DNA of 64,000 nucleotides. It comes from Hyphomicrobium sp. (GTDB lineage Bacteria; Pseudomonadota; Alphaproteobacteria; Rhizobiales; Hyphomicrobiaceae). This document shows positions 1 to 8,282 of the stretch, piece by piece. The notes below the pieces were generated by a model. The model was not told where the DNA came from. It was given only the letters and a program-made list of their open reading frames with translations, and did not search any database. The position numbers and the translations under genes were made by a program. The number at the start of each line of letters is the position of its first letter. Within the stretch, counting starts at the first letter, position 1. The stretch spans positions 124,001-188,000 of the forward strand of contig JALHOF010000004.1 in assembly GCA_022843145.1 (NCBI GenBank). Direction: 5' to 3'.

Positions 1-266
1 CGCTGCGGCCGGCCGTCGGCAAGCGTCATGCGCTCGGTGATCGGCATCGCCGGATCGTGCCACGGCGTGTTGCCGTCGTCGCCATCGCCGGCGAGCGCGG
101 TGAGAGCCTGCCCCGGAAGGGCACCCGCGACAGGAGATGCCGCAGCGTGATCCAGCGACAGCAGTCCAGCAAAAAAGCCATTCAGCCACGCGCGCTGCGC
201 GGGATTGAATGGCGCGCCGTCGGGAATCATCGCCACTTGCGGCGGCACGGCGGTCTGAATGGTCAT
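1..266 (-). CDS. Sulfite reductase-type flavoprotein, N-terminal part (runs off the window)
   Basis: Reading the minus strand from the ATG at 266 gives 88 residues with no stop before the window edge. The N-terminus begins MTIQTAVPPQ and carries a PFNPAQRAWLNGFFAG segment followed by a WHDPAMPITERM segment. From family knowledge these match the start of the diflavin/FNR-type 'sulfite reductase alpha subunit' proteins that lie beside nirA in rhizobial genomes and are thought to pass electrons from NAD(P)H to the siroheme reductase. The FAD/NADPH domains are outside the window. It lies 46 bp after the nirA stop on the same strand, so it is probably the last visible gene of the nitrate operon. 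An alternative is a nitrate reductase subunit, but the N-terminal motif fits the flavoprotein better. Confidence 0.72.
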   Translation of the reverse strand, partial: MTIQTAVPPQVAMIPDGAPFNPAQRAWLNGFFAGLLSLDHAAASPVAGALPGQALTALAGDGDDGNTPWHDPAMPITERMTLADGRPQ

Positions 267-312
267 GGCGTCAGCACCCAACGTGTTCGGCTTCGTGTCA
301 CTCGTCGCACCC

Positions 313-2100
313 TCAGGCCGCGATGGATCTCGCGTCGATCATCGCCTTGAGCTGATCAGTTCCCGTCGCACGCGTGAAAGCGAGGAACGTTTCGCCCGGA
401 CCGGATCGGCTAGCGAGGTAGACCTCGAGCATGCGCTCGATAAGCGCCGGGCAGTCCGATGCGGGCACATCCCGGTAAAGTTCACGCGCGATCCCGGCAT
501 CCGGTCCATATCCGCCGCCGACGTGAACGTGGAAGCCCTCGATGGTGTCGTCGCTGTCGGGCGCTGTCGGGACGCGGCAGGCGATCAGCCCGATGTCGCC
601 GATATAGTGCTGCGCGCAGGAGTGGTGGCACCCGGTCAGGTGGATGTTGATCGGACCATCGAGCGCAAGCCGTCCGTCGATGCGATCGGAGATGGCTTTC
701 GCGGTGCCCTTGGTGTCGGACCCGGCGAACTTGCAGCCGGTATTGCCGGTGCATGCGATCAGGCCCGCTCGGATGTGCGACGGCTTCGACGTCAAGCCCA
801 TCGCCTGCAAGCGCCGTTCAACCTCGGAGGCATTTTCCGCCTCGACGCCGGAGATTAGCAGGTTCTGCCACACGGTCAGGCGGATATCGCCGTCGCCGAA
901 CTCGGATGACAGCGCCGCGAGGCCGCGCATCTGAGAGCACGTCATCTTGCCGCCGTCGAGCAGAACGCCGACCCATACCTTGCCGGGCTGGCTTTGCGGG
1001 TGCACGCCGACATGCGCCTCGCGGTTCTGCGGTGGCGGCGGTAGAATTGCGTCGTCGGGCAGCCGCACCAGCGGCCGGCCGATCTTGGTCTCGACCTCGG
1101 CGAGGAACTTCTCGAAGCCCCAGTCGTCGAGCACGTACTTGAGGCGCGCCTTGGTGCGGTCGGTGCGGTTGCCGCTGTCGATGAAGACGCGGATGATTGC
1201 GTCCGCCACGGTTGTCGCATCGCCCGGCGGCAGGAAGACGCCGGTGGGGCGGGCGAAGTCGTGGTGTCCGGTGATGCCGCCGAGGCCGAGCCGGAACCAG
1301 ATGCCAGGTGTGACGCCGTGGCCGTCCTTCACCGTAACGGCCGTGAAAGCAATGTCGTTGGTGTCCTCGAGCACTGGCACTGCGCCGCCGCCCTCGAAGG
1401 CGACGTTGAACTTGCGCGGCAGGCCGTACATCACGCGCTGATTGAGGATGTGATGATGCCAGGCGCGGGCAAATGGCCGCGTGTCGAGCAGTTCCTGCGG
1501 GTCGATGCCCGCCGTCGGCGAGCCGGTCACATTTCGGATGTTGTCGGCGCCCGAACCCTTGGGCGTGAGACCGATGTCGGCGAGTCCCTCTATCAGCGGT
1601 ACGGCGTGCTCCGCGGCGATCTCGCGGATCTGCAGGTTGGCGCGTGTCGAGACATGCGCGTAGCCGCCGCCGTGGCGCTCGGCGAGATCGGCGACGCCGG
1701 CCAGCTGCCAATGCGAGAGAATGCCGTTGGCGATGCGCAACCGGCACATGAAGTTCGGCTGGGCTGGCGCGACATAGAACAGTCCGTGGAAGCGCCACCG
1801 GAAATTGTCGACGCCCTTCGGATAGAGTCCTGCGGCGGCTTCAGCCTTGAGCCGCGGGTAGGCGTCGAGCGGATGCTCGTCGCGCTTGGCCTTCTCTTCA
1901 CCAACCAGCTTCTTGCCGGTCGCTTCCGTTCGCGCCATTGCTGCAAGATGGGGGGCATCGGGGCCGCTGGGCGCCGCCGCGCCGCCGCCGCCGATGCCAC
2001 CGAGCGGCTTCAAGCCCTGGGCCGTGCGCCCGGCCTGGACGCCGGACACGAAGCCTTCGAGGTATCGCCGCTGCTCGTCGTTGAATTCTTGTGCGCTCAT
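313..2100 (-). CDS. nirA: NirA-family ferredoxin-type nitrite/sulfite reductase
   Basis: This 595-residue cytoplasmic reductase catalyses the six-electron reduction of nitrite to ammonium (or of sulfite in some relatives). It has two ferredoxin-like half-domains and two [4Fe-4S]/siroheme modules. The cofactor ligands are visible as CTGNTGCKFAG near residues 447-455 and GCHHSCAQ near residue 490, giving the C-x5-C and C-x3-C pairs of the family. The N-terminus contains the YLEGFVSGVQAGR segment typical of NirA proteins. An upstream in-frame extension to 2181 exists, but the ATG at 2100 gives the family N-terminus MSAQEFNDEQRRY and sits 4 bp after the nrtD stop, as expected for a coupled operon gene. 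Placement after nitrate transporter genes favours nitrite over sulfite as substrate; this is inference. Confidence 0.93.
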   Translation of the reverse strand: MSAQEFNDEQRRYLEGFVSGVQAGRTAQGLKPLGGIGGGGAAAPSGPDAPHLAAMARTEATGKKLVGEEKAKRDEHPLDAYPRLKAEAAAGLYPKGVDNFRWRFHGLFYVAPAQPNFMCRLRIANGILSHWQLAGVADLAERHGGGYAHVSTRANLQIREIAAEHAVPLIEGLADIGLTPKGSGADNIRNVTGSPTAGIDPQELLDTRPFARAWHHHILNQRVMYGLPRKFNVAFEGGGAVPVLEDTNDIAFTAVTVKDGHGVTPGIWFRLGLGGITGHHDFARPTGVFLPPGDATTVADAIIRVFIDSGNRTDRTKARLKYVLDDWGFEKFLAEVETKIGRPLVRLPDDAILPPPPQNREAHVGVHPQSQPGKVWVGVLLDGGKMTCSQMRGLAALSSEFGDGDIRLTVWQNLLISGVEAENASEVERRLQAMGLTSKPSHIRAGLIACTGNTGCKFAGSDTKGTAKAISDRIDGRLALDGPINIHLTGCHHSCAQHYIGDIGLIACRVPTAPDSDDTIEGFHVHVGGGYGPDAGIARELYRDVPASDCPALIERMLEVYLASRSGPGETFLAFTRATGTDQLKAMIDARSIAA

Positions 2101-2104
2101 AATC

Positions 2105-2962
2105 TTATTCCGCGGCCTCGAGTCCGGGCGCTTTGTGGCGCGCGTAGAGGAATTCGAGCACGGCTGCACGCGCACGCACATAGGTGTGGTCGTCGACGAG
2201 ATCGAGCCGTTTCCTCGGGCGCTCGATCTTGATGTCCAGTACCTCGCCGATGGTAGCGGAGGGACCGTTGGTCATCATCACGATGCGGTCGGAGAGCAGC
2301 ACGGCTTCGTCGACGTCATGGGTGATCATGATGACGGTGTTACCGAGGCGGGCGTGAATCTCCATCACCGAGTCCTGCAACTGCGCACGCGTCAGGGCGT
2401 CGAGCGCGCCGAACGGCTCGTCGAGCAGCAGCACCTTCGGTTCCATCGCCAGCGCGCGAGCGATACCGACGCGCTGCTTCATACCGCCCGAGATTTCCGA
2501 GGGGCGGCGATCCTTGGCATGAAGCATGTTGACAAGGCCGAGGTTGTGCAGCGCCCACTCGTGACGCTCGGACTTCGACTTTATGCCCCGGAATACCTTG
2601 TCGACGGCGAGTGTCACGTTCTCGTAGACCGTCAGCCACGGCAGTAGCGAGTGGTTCTGGAACACCACCGCCCGCTCGGGACCCGGCTCGTTGACCTCCT
2701 GACCTTCGAGCAGAACCGCGCCGGACGTTACTGGCGTCAGTCCCGCAATCAGATTCAGAAGAGTGGACTTGCCGCAACCTGAGTGTCCGATGATCGAAAC
2801 GTACTCGCCGTTTCCGATCACGAGGTTGATGTCCTTCAGCACGTTGGTCGACGTGCCGCCGCGCATGAAGGTTTTATCGATGCCGTCGAGCTTCAGGAAC
2901 GGCTGCCCCGTGGAGCCAGGGCGCGGCGCGGAGTGGGAGACGGTTTGAAGTGGCGCGATCAT
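2105..2962 (-). CDS. nrtD: Nitrate ABC transporter ATP-binding protein
   Basis: The product is a 285-residue ABC ATPase that powers nitrate import at the inner face of the cytoplasmic membrane. Walker A (GHSGCGKSTLL), Q-loop, signature (SGGMKQR), Walker B (VLLLDEPFGALD) and the H-loop (ITHDVDE) are all present and in order. A longer frame reaches 3175, but that part overlaps nrtB and is Arg-rich shadow sequence. The ATG at 2962 starts MIAPLQTVSH and lies just after the nrtB stop at 2980. The family includes the SsuB/TauB taurine and sulfonate ATPases. The nitrate assignment rests on the adjacent NrtA-type binding protein and nirA. Confidence 0.92.
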   Translation of the reverse strand: MIAPLQTVSHSAPRPGSTGQPFLKLDGIDKTFMRGGTSTNVLKDINLVIGNGEYVSIIGHSGCGKSTLLNLIAGLTPVTSGAVLLEGQEVNEPGPERAVVFQNHSLLPWLTVYENVTLAVDKVFRGIKSKSERHEWALHNLGLVNMLHAKDRRPSEISGGMKQRVGIARALAMEPKVLLLDEPFGALDALTRAQLQDSVMEIHARLGNTVIMITHDVDEAVLLSDRIVMMTNGPSATIGEVLDIKIERPRKRLDLVDDHTYVRARAAVLEFLYARHKAPGLEAAE

Positions 2963-2979
2963 CGTGAGTGTCCTTTTCC

Positions 2980-3945
2980 TCAGCTGGCCGCTGTACCGCG
3001 GGTGGCGATCTGTCCGACCCAAGCAACCAGCCGGTCGAGTACGAAGCCGACGACGCCGATGTAGACGAGTGCGACGACGATGTCGGAGAGTCGCGACGAG
3101 TTCCACGCATCCCAGATGAAGAAGCCGATGCCGACGCCGCCGGTGAGCATTTCGGCAGCGACGATGGCGAGCCATGACAGGCCGATGCCGATGCGCAGGC
3201 CCGTGAACATGTAGGGCGCGGCGGCCGGCACCATGATCCGCCAGAAGAATTCGAGCTGGTTCAGACGCAGGACCTGCGCGACGTTACGGTAGTCTTGCGG
3301 GATGTTGCGGATGCCGACGGCGGTGTTGATGATCACCGGCCAGATCGCCGTGATGAAGATCACAAAGATTGCCGACGGGTTGGCGTCGCGGAAGGCGGCG
3401 AGCGAGATCGGCAGCCACGCGAGCGGCGGGACGGTGCGCAGGACCTGGAAAATCGGGTCGAGGCCGCGCATGGCCCACTGGCTCTGACCGACGAGTGCAC
3501 CGAGCGCGATGCCGACGATCGCGGCGAGACCGAAGCCGATGGCGACGCGCTGCAGGGAGGTCAGCACCCGCCAGCCGAGGCCGATGTCCTGCGGACCCGC
3601 CACGAAGAAGGGATCGAGGATCAGATCCTTGGCTTCGGCCCAGATCTTGGTCGGTGCAGGCAGCGACGATTGGGGACTGGCGCAAGCCAACTCCCAGATC
3701 AACAGGAGCGCGAGCACGACGAGCAGCGGCGGTACAACGTCGGTGCCGAGCCACTGGACGAACCGCATGGCGGCGTTCGGCCTCAGATCGCCTGTCGGTG
3801 ACACGGTCGAAGCCACCGTCGCCGGGGCGGCAGGCTTAGGCTTCCCAGTCATTCGTGTGTCGGCTTCGACGAGCGAGGCAACCGTCGAGGGAAGCGCGCC
3901 GGCCGGAGTGGCGACAAGAGGCTCGCGAACGGCGAGGTGCTGCAT
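2980..3945 (-). CDS. nrtB: Nitrate ABC transporter permease
   Basis: This 321-residue membrane protein has a Pro/Ala-rich cytoplasmic N-terminus of about 65 residues, a first hydrophobic helix (VVPPLLVVLALLLIWELA), and about five further helices of the BPD_transp_1 fold. The loop NVAQVLRLNQLEFFWRIMVP corresponds to the EAA coupling loop that contacts the ATPase. It is the translocation pore of the NrtABD complex. It lies between nrtA and nrtD with short gaps, consistent with one transcript. The N-terminal extension is longer than in SsuC-type relatives, so a later start (for example at the internal Met before TGKPKPAAP) is possible. Confidence 0.9.
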   Translation of the reverse strand: MQHLAVREPLVATPAGALPSTVASLVEADTRMTGKPKPAAPATVASTVSPTGDLRPNAAMRFVQWLGTDVVPPLLVVLALLLIWELACASPQSSLPAPTKIWAEAKDLILDPFFVAGPQDIGLGWRVLTSLQRVAIGFGLAAIVGIALGALVGQSQWAMRGLDPIFQVLRTVPPLAWLPISLAAFRDANPSAIFVIFITAIWPVIINTAVGIRNIPQDYRNVAQVLRLNQLEFFWRIMVPAAAPYMFTGLRIGIGLSWLAIVAAEMLTGGVGIGFFIWDAWNSSRLSDIVVALVYIGVVGFVLDRLVAWVGQIATRGTAAS

Positions 3946-3992
3946 GCTGTGCTCCTAGATCTCGAACGTTGTTCTGGTTGCCGCGCGCGCGG

Positions 3993-5306
3993 TTACGCGA
4001 CGTCGCGCTTGATGCTGAGCGACTTGAGGTAACCCATCGGATCGGCGGGATCGAAAATCTTGCCGTCGAAGAACTTCTCGACGCCACGGCTATCGCCGGA
4101 CGGCATGTCCTTCATGCCAAGGCCTTTCGCCGCCTCGAGCCAGATATCGGACCGGTTGGTTTTGTCGACGAGCGCCTTGATGTCGGTATCGGGCGCGAAC
4201 TTGCCCCATCGGATATTCTCGGTGATGAACCAGCTGTCGAGGCTCTTCCAGGGATACGAGACCTCGCCCTTCTCACCCCAAAACTTCATGCCGAGGTTGG
4301 TGCCCTTGGCGATCTTGCCTCGGCCGTAGTTGATGTCGCCCTTGATGCGGCCGATGATGTCCGGCACCGGCACGTTGAACCACTGCCGCTTGCCGATGAT
4401 CTCGGCCATCTCCTGCTTGTTCTCCATCTTCTCGCACCACTGCTGGGCTTCCATCACCGCCATCATGATGGCGAGGGTTGCCTTGGGGTTGGCGTCGACC
4501 CAGTCGGCGCGCATGCCGAGGATCTTCTCCGGGTGCTTGAACCAGATCTCGCCGGTGGTGGCGGCGGTGAAACCGATGTCCTGGTTGACGAGCTGTTCGT
4601 TCCACGGCTCGCCGACGCAGAAGCAGTCCATGGTGCCAACCTTCATGTTCGCGACCATCTGCGGCGGCGGAACAACAATGGTCGAAATATCTTTGTCAGG
4701 ATCGATACCACCGGCGGCGAGCCAATAGCGGATCCACAAATCATGGGTGCCGCCGGGGAACGTCATGGCGGCTTTGACTTCCTTGCCGGAGGCCTTCTTG
4801 CGCGCGAATGCTTCCTTCAGCGCCGAACTGTCAGTACCGACCGGCAGATCCTTGTATTCGTTGGAAACCGAGAGACCTTGGCAGTCCTCGTTGAGGTTCA
4901 TGAGCGTGTACATCGGCAAGGGCTGGTTGTTCTGCATGACCTTTCCGGTCGTGTAGAGATGCGTCTTCGGCCGCAGGATATGCCCGCCGTCGATGCCATT
5001 CGCCTTGGTTCCGAGAGCCATGTTGTCGCGCGTGGCGCCCCACGACGCCTGTTTGGCGATGTCCATGTCGGGCAGACCGTGCTTGGCGAAGAAGCCCTTC
5101 TCCTTGGCTATGACCAGCGGCGAAGCATCGGTGAGCGCGATGTATCCGAGCTTCGTGCCCTTGACCTCGGGACCAGCGCCTTGCGCGAACGCACCGCCCG
5201 GAAAGGCCGTCTTGATCGCGGCGGCGAGCGCGGCGGTCGACGACATCTGCAGCACCCGACGGCGCGTCAGGTTGGCGTCAGCGGTGATGGTGCGCGTACG
5301 GCTCAT
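3993..5306 (-). CDS. nrtA: Periplasmic nitrate-binding protein, Tat-exported
   Basis: The 437-residue product belongs to the NrtA/CmpA family of solute-binding proteins, which capture nitrate (or bicarbonate in CmpA) outside the membrane and deliver it to NrtB. The N-terminus holds a twin-arginine signal (TRRRVLQMSSTAALAAA) ending near a GAFA cleavage region, so folded export by Tat is likely. Family segments include LGYIALTDASPLVIAKEKGFF and the conserved stretch around VGEPWNEQLV. The ORF extends to 5444, but the ATG at 5306 directly precedes the Tat signal and follows a GGGAGCC-type purine run. It is the first gene of the operon and is preceded by the sigma54-like and NtrC-like sites described separately. 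Confidence 0.93.
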   Translation of the reverse strand: MSRTRTITADANLTRRRVLQMSSTAALAAAIKTAFPGGAFAQGAGPEVKGTKLGYIALTDASPLVIAKEKGFFAKHGLPDMDIAKQASWGATRDNMALGTKANGIDGGHILRPKTHLYTTGKVMQNNQPLPMYTLMNLNEDCQGLSVSNEYKDLPVGTDSSALKEAFARKKASGKEVKAAMTFPGGTHDLWIRYWLAAGGIDPDKDISTIVVPPPQMVANMKVGTMDCFCVGEPWNEQLVNQDIGFTAATTGEIWFKHPEKILGMRADWVDANPKATLAIMMAVMEAQQWCEKMENKQEMAEIIGKRQWFNVPVPDIIGRIKGDINYGRGKIAKGTNLGMKFWGEKGEVSYPWKSLDSWFITENIRWGKFAPDTDIKALVDKTNRSDIWLEAAKGLGMKDMPSGDSRGVEKFFDGKIFDPADPMGYLKSLSIKRDVA

Positions 5307-5373
5307 GGAGGCTCCCTCGATCTCTTTCGGTCCCGGTCTCCGAACGACGATCCGGAAACCAATGGTTAAGGAG

Positions 5374-5389
5374 ATCAAGAAGCGTGCCA
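5374..5389 (-). promoter_or_regulatory. Candidate sigma54 (-24/-12) promoter of the nrt-nir operon
   Basis: Read on the minus strand the element is TGGCACGCTTCTTGAT. The sigma54 consensus is TGGCAC-N5-TTGC(A/T). The -24 half is perfect and the spacing is correct, but the -12 half has GA where GC is expected. It lies about 68 bp upstream of the nrtA ATG, a normal distance. Nitrate assimilation under NtrC/sigma54 control is established in many alphaproteobacteria, which supports the reading. The -12 mismatch keeps confidence moderate. Confidence 0.42.
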
Positions 5390-5400
5390 ATGACCGAAAG

Positions 5401-5483
5401 CCATAAATGCGCAACAATATCAGAAACTTGAAGGCATTGCCCATAAATTATGCGCATGCAAAAGTTGCACATTTAATGCGCAA
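5401..5483 (-). promoter_or_regulatory. Upstream activator region with an NtrC-like dyad and three related motifs
   Basis: The 17-bp sequence TGCACATTTAATGCGCA at 5466-5482 resembles the NtrC site TGCACC-N5-GGTGCA at 9 of 12 arm positions. It lies about 110 bp upstream of the start point expected from the sigma54-like element. The same AT-flanked core recurs at 5401-5414 (CCATAAATGCGCAA), 5441-5457 (CCATAAATTATGCGCAT) and 5470-5483 (CATTTAATGCGCAA). This AT-rich patch stands out against the high-GC surroundings. Binding by NtrC, NasT-related factors or another regulator is inference. Confidence 0.4.
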
Positions 5484-5568
5484 ACGCACGATGATTGCGC
5501 AGTGCAGCATCGCGGGATTGGCGCCCGATCGTGAGCGCTTTGGGCAAAACGATGCGCCAAGGGGCCGA

Positions 5569-6597
5569 CTATCGGCTTCGGGGAAAATTGCCGAGCGTGG
5601 CCGCCAACGTGCGCACGTCTCCGCCGAGCCATCGATGCGAGGCGGCGATGGCCGGCAGGCCACCGGGAAGCCTGTCGGGATAACGCGCGGCGTAGAGGTC
5701 GCGCCAGCCGCTGGCCGGATTGACGGGCCTCTCCTGTGCGATGCCTGCCAATCGATCGAAAGTCGCGGGATTGGCGACACCATGTGCGGTGACGCGGACC
5801 AGGCGGTGCAACGCGCCGTCGCCGACTGCGTACCAGTCCTCGCCGCCTGCGGCGCCGATCTCTGCGAGTGTGACGAGCGCCATGACCGAGAACGCATGGT
5901 AATGCAGGGCGCGCGGCCCACGCGCCAGTTCCAGCGGCAGCGTTCCGTCGGATTGAACGTCGCGCCCGGCATCGCGCATGATGCCGCGCGCGATCTCCCA
6001 ATGCTTCGCGCTGCCGGTGGCCAATGCCGTCGCGCCCGCGCCGGTGCCGATCCAGTACCAGTGATTGTTGCGCTTGATGCCGCTCTCGATGGCGTGGGCA
6101 TGTACGGCGTCCGCCAGCCGGATGAGCCACGGCTCGATCGTTGCGCGCGGTTCAGCCGCTAACATGGGTTTGATCTTGAGATAAGCGAGCGCCAGACCGG
6201 TGAGGTCCCATTTGCGCTGCGATTGTGCTTGGCCGCTGCTCATGACGCCGAGGAGGGCATCTCCGCGCGCCCAGGCTTCGAGCCATGTGGCAGCGCAAAC
6301 CGCGGCGTCTACGTTGCGCTTCCCGGCCGCGCGGTCGGCGGTGTCGGTCAAGGCGCGCAAGAACCCCACCAGCGGACGCGTCGCGTCGGCGTGGGCAACC
6401 TTGCGCGCGGGATCGACCTCCGTGCCCGCCTTGTCGCCGTAATAGCGGTCGAGGGTCAGGTCATGCACGGGTGTGGGAGGCTGCGGACAATCGGAGACCG
6501 CGACGGCGGGGCGCGATGCCACGGCGAGGCAAAAGGCTAACAGGACCGCGGCCACGTTGATGCCAGGCTGAAAGCAGCGCGTAAAATGCCTTGGCAT
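5569..6597 (-). CDS. Alginate lyase-family (PL5-like) periplasmic protein
   Basis: The 342-residue protein starts with a signal peptide (basic MPRHFTRCFQ, a hydrophobic core, likely cleavage after PAVA). The mature part contains RNNHWYW near residue 180, matching the NNHxYW active-site motif of AlgL-type poly(beta-D-mannuronate) lyases, plus a helical barrel-like remainder with a TWLEAWA segment. The known family reaction is beta-elimination of mannuronate polymers in the periplasm. No alginate biosynthesis genes are nearby, so the natural substrate is open. It lies upstream of and on the same strand as the nitrate operon, 260 bp away, and diverges from trkH. The assignment to the fold is good; the substrate is inferred. 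Confidence 0.8.
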   Translation of the reverse strand: MPRHFTRCFQPGINVAAVLLAFCLAVASRPAVAVSDCPQPPTPVHDLTLDRYYGDKAGTEVDPARKVAHADATRPLVGFLRALTDTADRAAGKRNVDAAVCAATWLEAWARGDALLGVMSSGQAQSQRKWDLTGLALAYLKIKPMLAAEPRATIEPWLIRLADAVHAHAIESGIKRNNHWYWIGTGAGATALATGSAKHWEIARGIMRDAGRDVQSDGTLPLELARGPRALHYHAFSVMALVTLAEIGAAGGEDWYAVGDGALHRLVRVTAHGVANPATFDRLAGIAQERPVNPASGWRDLYAARYPDRLPGGLPAIAASHRWLGGDVRTLAATLGNFPRSR

Positions 6598-6754
6598 GTG
6601 CCTGACTGAGCCGCCTGTCTCGTTCCACCGATGAAAATCGATTCGGAAGCCAAATATCTTAACGCCACGTAAAAGTTCGTCTTGACGCGCGGTTTACCCT
6701 TCCAGCACACACTGCCATGGTCGTGTGCGCGCCGTTGCCAGCTCGGAACCCTTG

Positions 6755-8236
6755 ATGACTGCGGTTATCGCCTCCGCCAATCCGAAATCATCGATCCAGA
6801 TCCGGCCGATCGTTTCGGCGCTCGGTCTGATGCTTTGCGCGATCGCGGCCGCGATGGTCCTGCCGGCGCTCGTCGACCTCGCGGACGGCGATCCGGGCTG
6901 GCGAATCTTTCTCGCTTCGTCGGTTGCGACGCTGTTCGTCGGCGGGCTGATGGTGCTCGTGGCGCATGACGACAGGCCTGTGCGTCTGGGGCTCAAAGAG
7001 GGCTTCCTGCTCACGACGCTCAGTTGGGTGTTCGTCGCCGCCTTTGCCGCCATTCCGTTCGTCGGCCTCGGGCTGAGCTACACGGATGCATACTTCGAAA
7101 CCATGTCCGGCCTGACCACCACGGGCGCGACGGTCATCGTCGGGCTCGACAAGCTGCCTCGAGGTATTCTGCTGTGGCGGGCCTTGCTCAATGGTCTTGG
7201 CGGCCTCGGCATCGTGCTGGTCGCGATCATCATGCTGCCGTTCCTGCGCGTCGGCGGCATGCAGCTGTTCCAGACGGAAAGCTCGGACAAATCCGAGAAG
7301 ATCATGCCGCGCGCTTATGATATCGGGCTCGCGACGGCGGCGGTCTATTTTGGCCTCATTTTTATTTGCGCCATGACCTACGGTTTTCTCGGGATGTCGG
7401 CGTTCGATGCGATTTGTCATGCCATTCCGACCATCGCGACGGGCGGGTTCTCGACGCACGATTCGAGCTTCGGCTTCTTCCAGTCACCGGGTCTGGAGTG
7501 GGCCGGAACCCTCTTCATGATGTCGGGTGCGCTGCCGTTCGTCGTCATCATCAAGGCGTTTCGCGGCTCGCCCCAATCGCTGCTGAACGATGCTCAGGTT
7601 CGCGGGTTCGTCAGCTTCCTCGTCTCGGTCAGCGTCATTCTCGCGCTTTGGCTGGTCGCGACGCGCGGCATGCCGTTCTTCGAGGCCTTGCGGCTATCCG
7701 CGTTCAACGTCACCTCCATCGTCACGACCACGGGGTTCGCCAGCACCGATTATGCGGCGTGGGGGCCCTTCGCGGTCGGACTGTTCTTCCTGCTCACCTT
7801 CGTCGGCGGCTGCTCGGGCTCGACCGCGGGCGGCATCAAGATCTATCGCTTGCAGGTCGCCGGGATCCTGACGCGCAGTCACTTCCTGCACCTCATCAGT
7901 CCCAGCCGCGTCATCACGCTCGTCTACAACAAGCGGCGCCTGCCGGACGACGTGCCGTTTTCCGTCGTCGCGTTCCTCGCCATCTACATGGCGACGGTCG
8001 GGTTGTTCACCGTCGTGCTCGCGGCCATGGGGTTGGATCTTGTCACGGCCGTTTCGTCTTCGGCCACGGCTCTCGGCAACGTCGGTCCCGGGCTCGGCGA
8101 TACGGTCGGCCCGTCAGGCACGTTCGCGCCGCTCCCGGCTGCGGCGAAATGGGTTCTCTCGGCGGCGATGTTGCTCGGCCGCCTCGAGCTGTTCACCGTG
8201 CTCGTGCTGTTCCGGCGTGAATTCTGGCGCGGTTGA
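6755..8236 (+). CDS. trkH: Trk-type potassium uptake protein TrkH
   Basis: This 493-residue inner-membrane protein is the K+-conducting subunit of the Trk system, which usually works with the cytoplasmic NAD-binding protein TrkA (not in this window). Four M1-P-M2 repeats are recognisable from their filter regions: SGLTTTGATV, TIATGGFSTHD, SIVTTTGFASTD and ATALGNVGPGL. About ten hydrophobic helices span the protein, which ends in a basic LFRREFWRG tail. A GTG at 6725 would add ten residues. I prefer the ATG at 6755, which gives the length usual for the family. It converges with the monooxygenase gene, and the two share a hairpin at their 3' ends. Confidence 0.94.
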   Translation: MTAVIASANPKSSIQIRPIVSALGLMLCAIAAAMVLPALVDLADGDPGWRIFLASSVATLFVGGLMVLVAHDDRPVRLGLKEGFLLTTLSWVFVAAFAAIPFVGLGLSYTDAYFETMSGLTTTGATVIVGLDKLPRGILLWRALLNGLGGLGIVLVAIIMLPFLRVGGMQLFQTESSDKSEKIMPRAYDIGLATAAVYFGLIFICAMTYGFLGMSAFDAICHAIPTIATGGFSTHDSSFGFFQSPGLEWAGTLFMMSGALPFVVIIKAFRGSPQSLLNDAQVRGFVSFLVSVSVILALWLVATRGMPFFEALRLSAFNVTSIVTTTGFASTDYAAWGPFAVGLFFLLTFVGGCSGSTAGGIKIYRLQVAGILTRSHFLHLISPSRVITLVYNKRRLPDDVPFSVVAFLAIYMATVGLFTVVLAAMGLDLVTAVSSSATALGNVGPGLGDTVGPSGTFAPLPAAAKWVLSAAMLLGRLELFTVLVLFRREFWRG

Positions 8237-8250
8237 GCGATCTCTTGGTG

Positions 8251-8282
8251 GCGCCTTCGGGTTGCCCACAAGCAACCGGCGC
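8251..8282. terminator. Hairpin between convergent trkH and monooxygenase genes
   Basis: An inner stem GGTTGC/GCAACC (8260-8265 with 8272-8277) closes the six-base loop CCACAA, and an outer stem GCGCC/GGCGC (8251-8255 with 8278-8282) encloses it with a small one-sided bulge. It lies 14 bp after the trkH stop and abuts the stop of the opposing gene, so it could end transcription from both sides. There is no U-run. The same architecture recurs elsewhere in the window (see findings). Confidence 0.55.

Noticed and set aside
6682-6710. Sigma70 promoter for trkH (TTGACG)
   Set aside because: The -35 is good, but the hexamer 17 bp downstream (GCACAC) has no resemblance to a -10.
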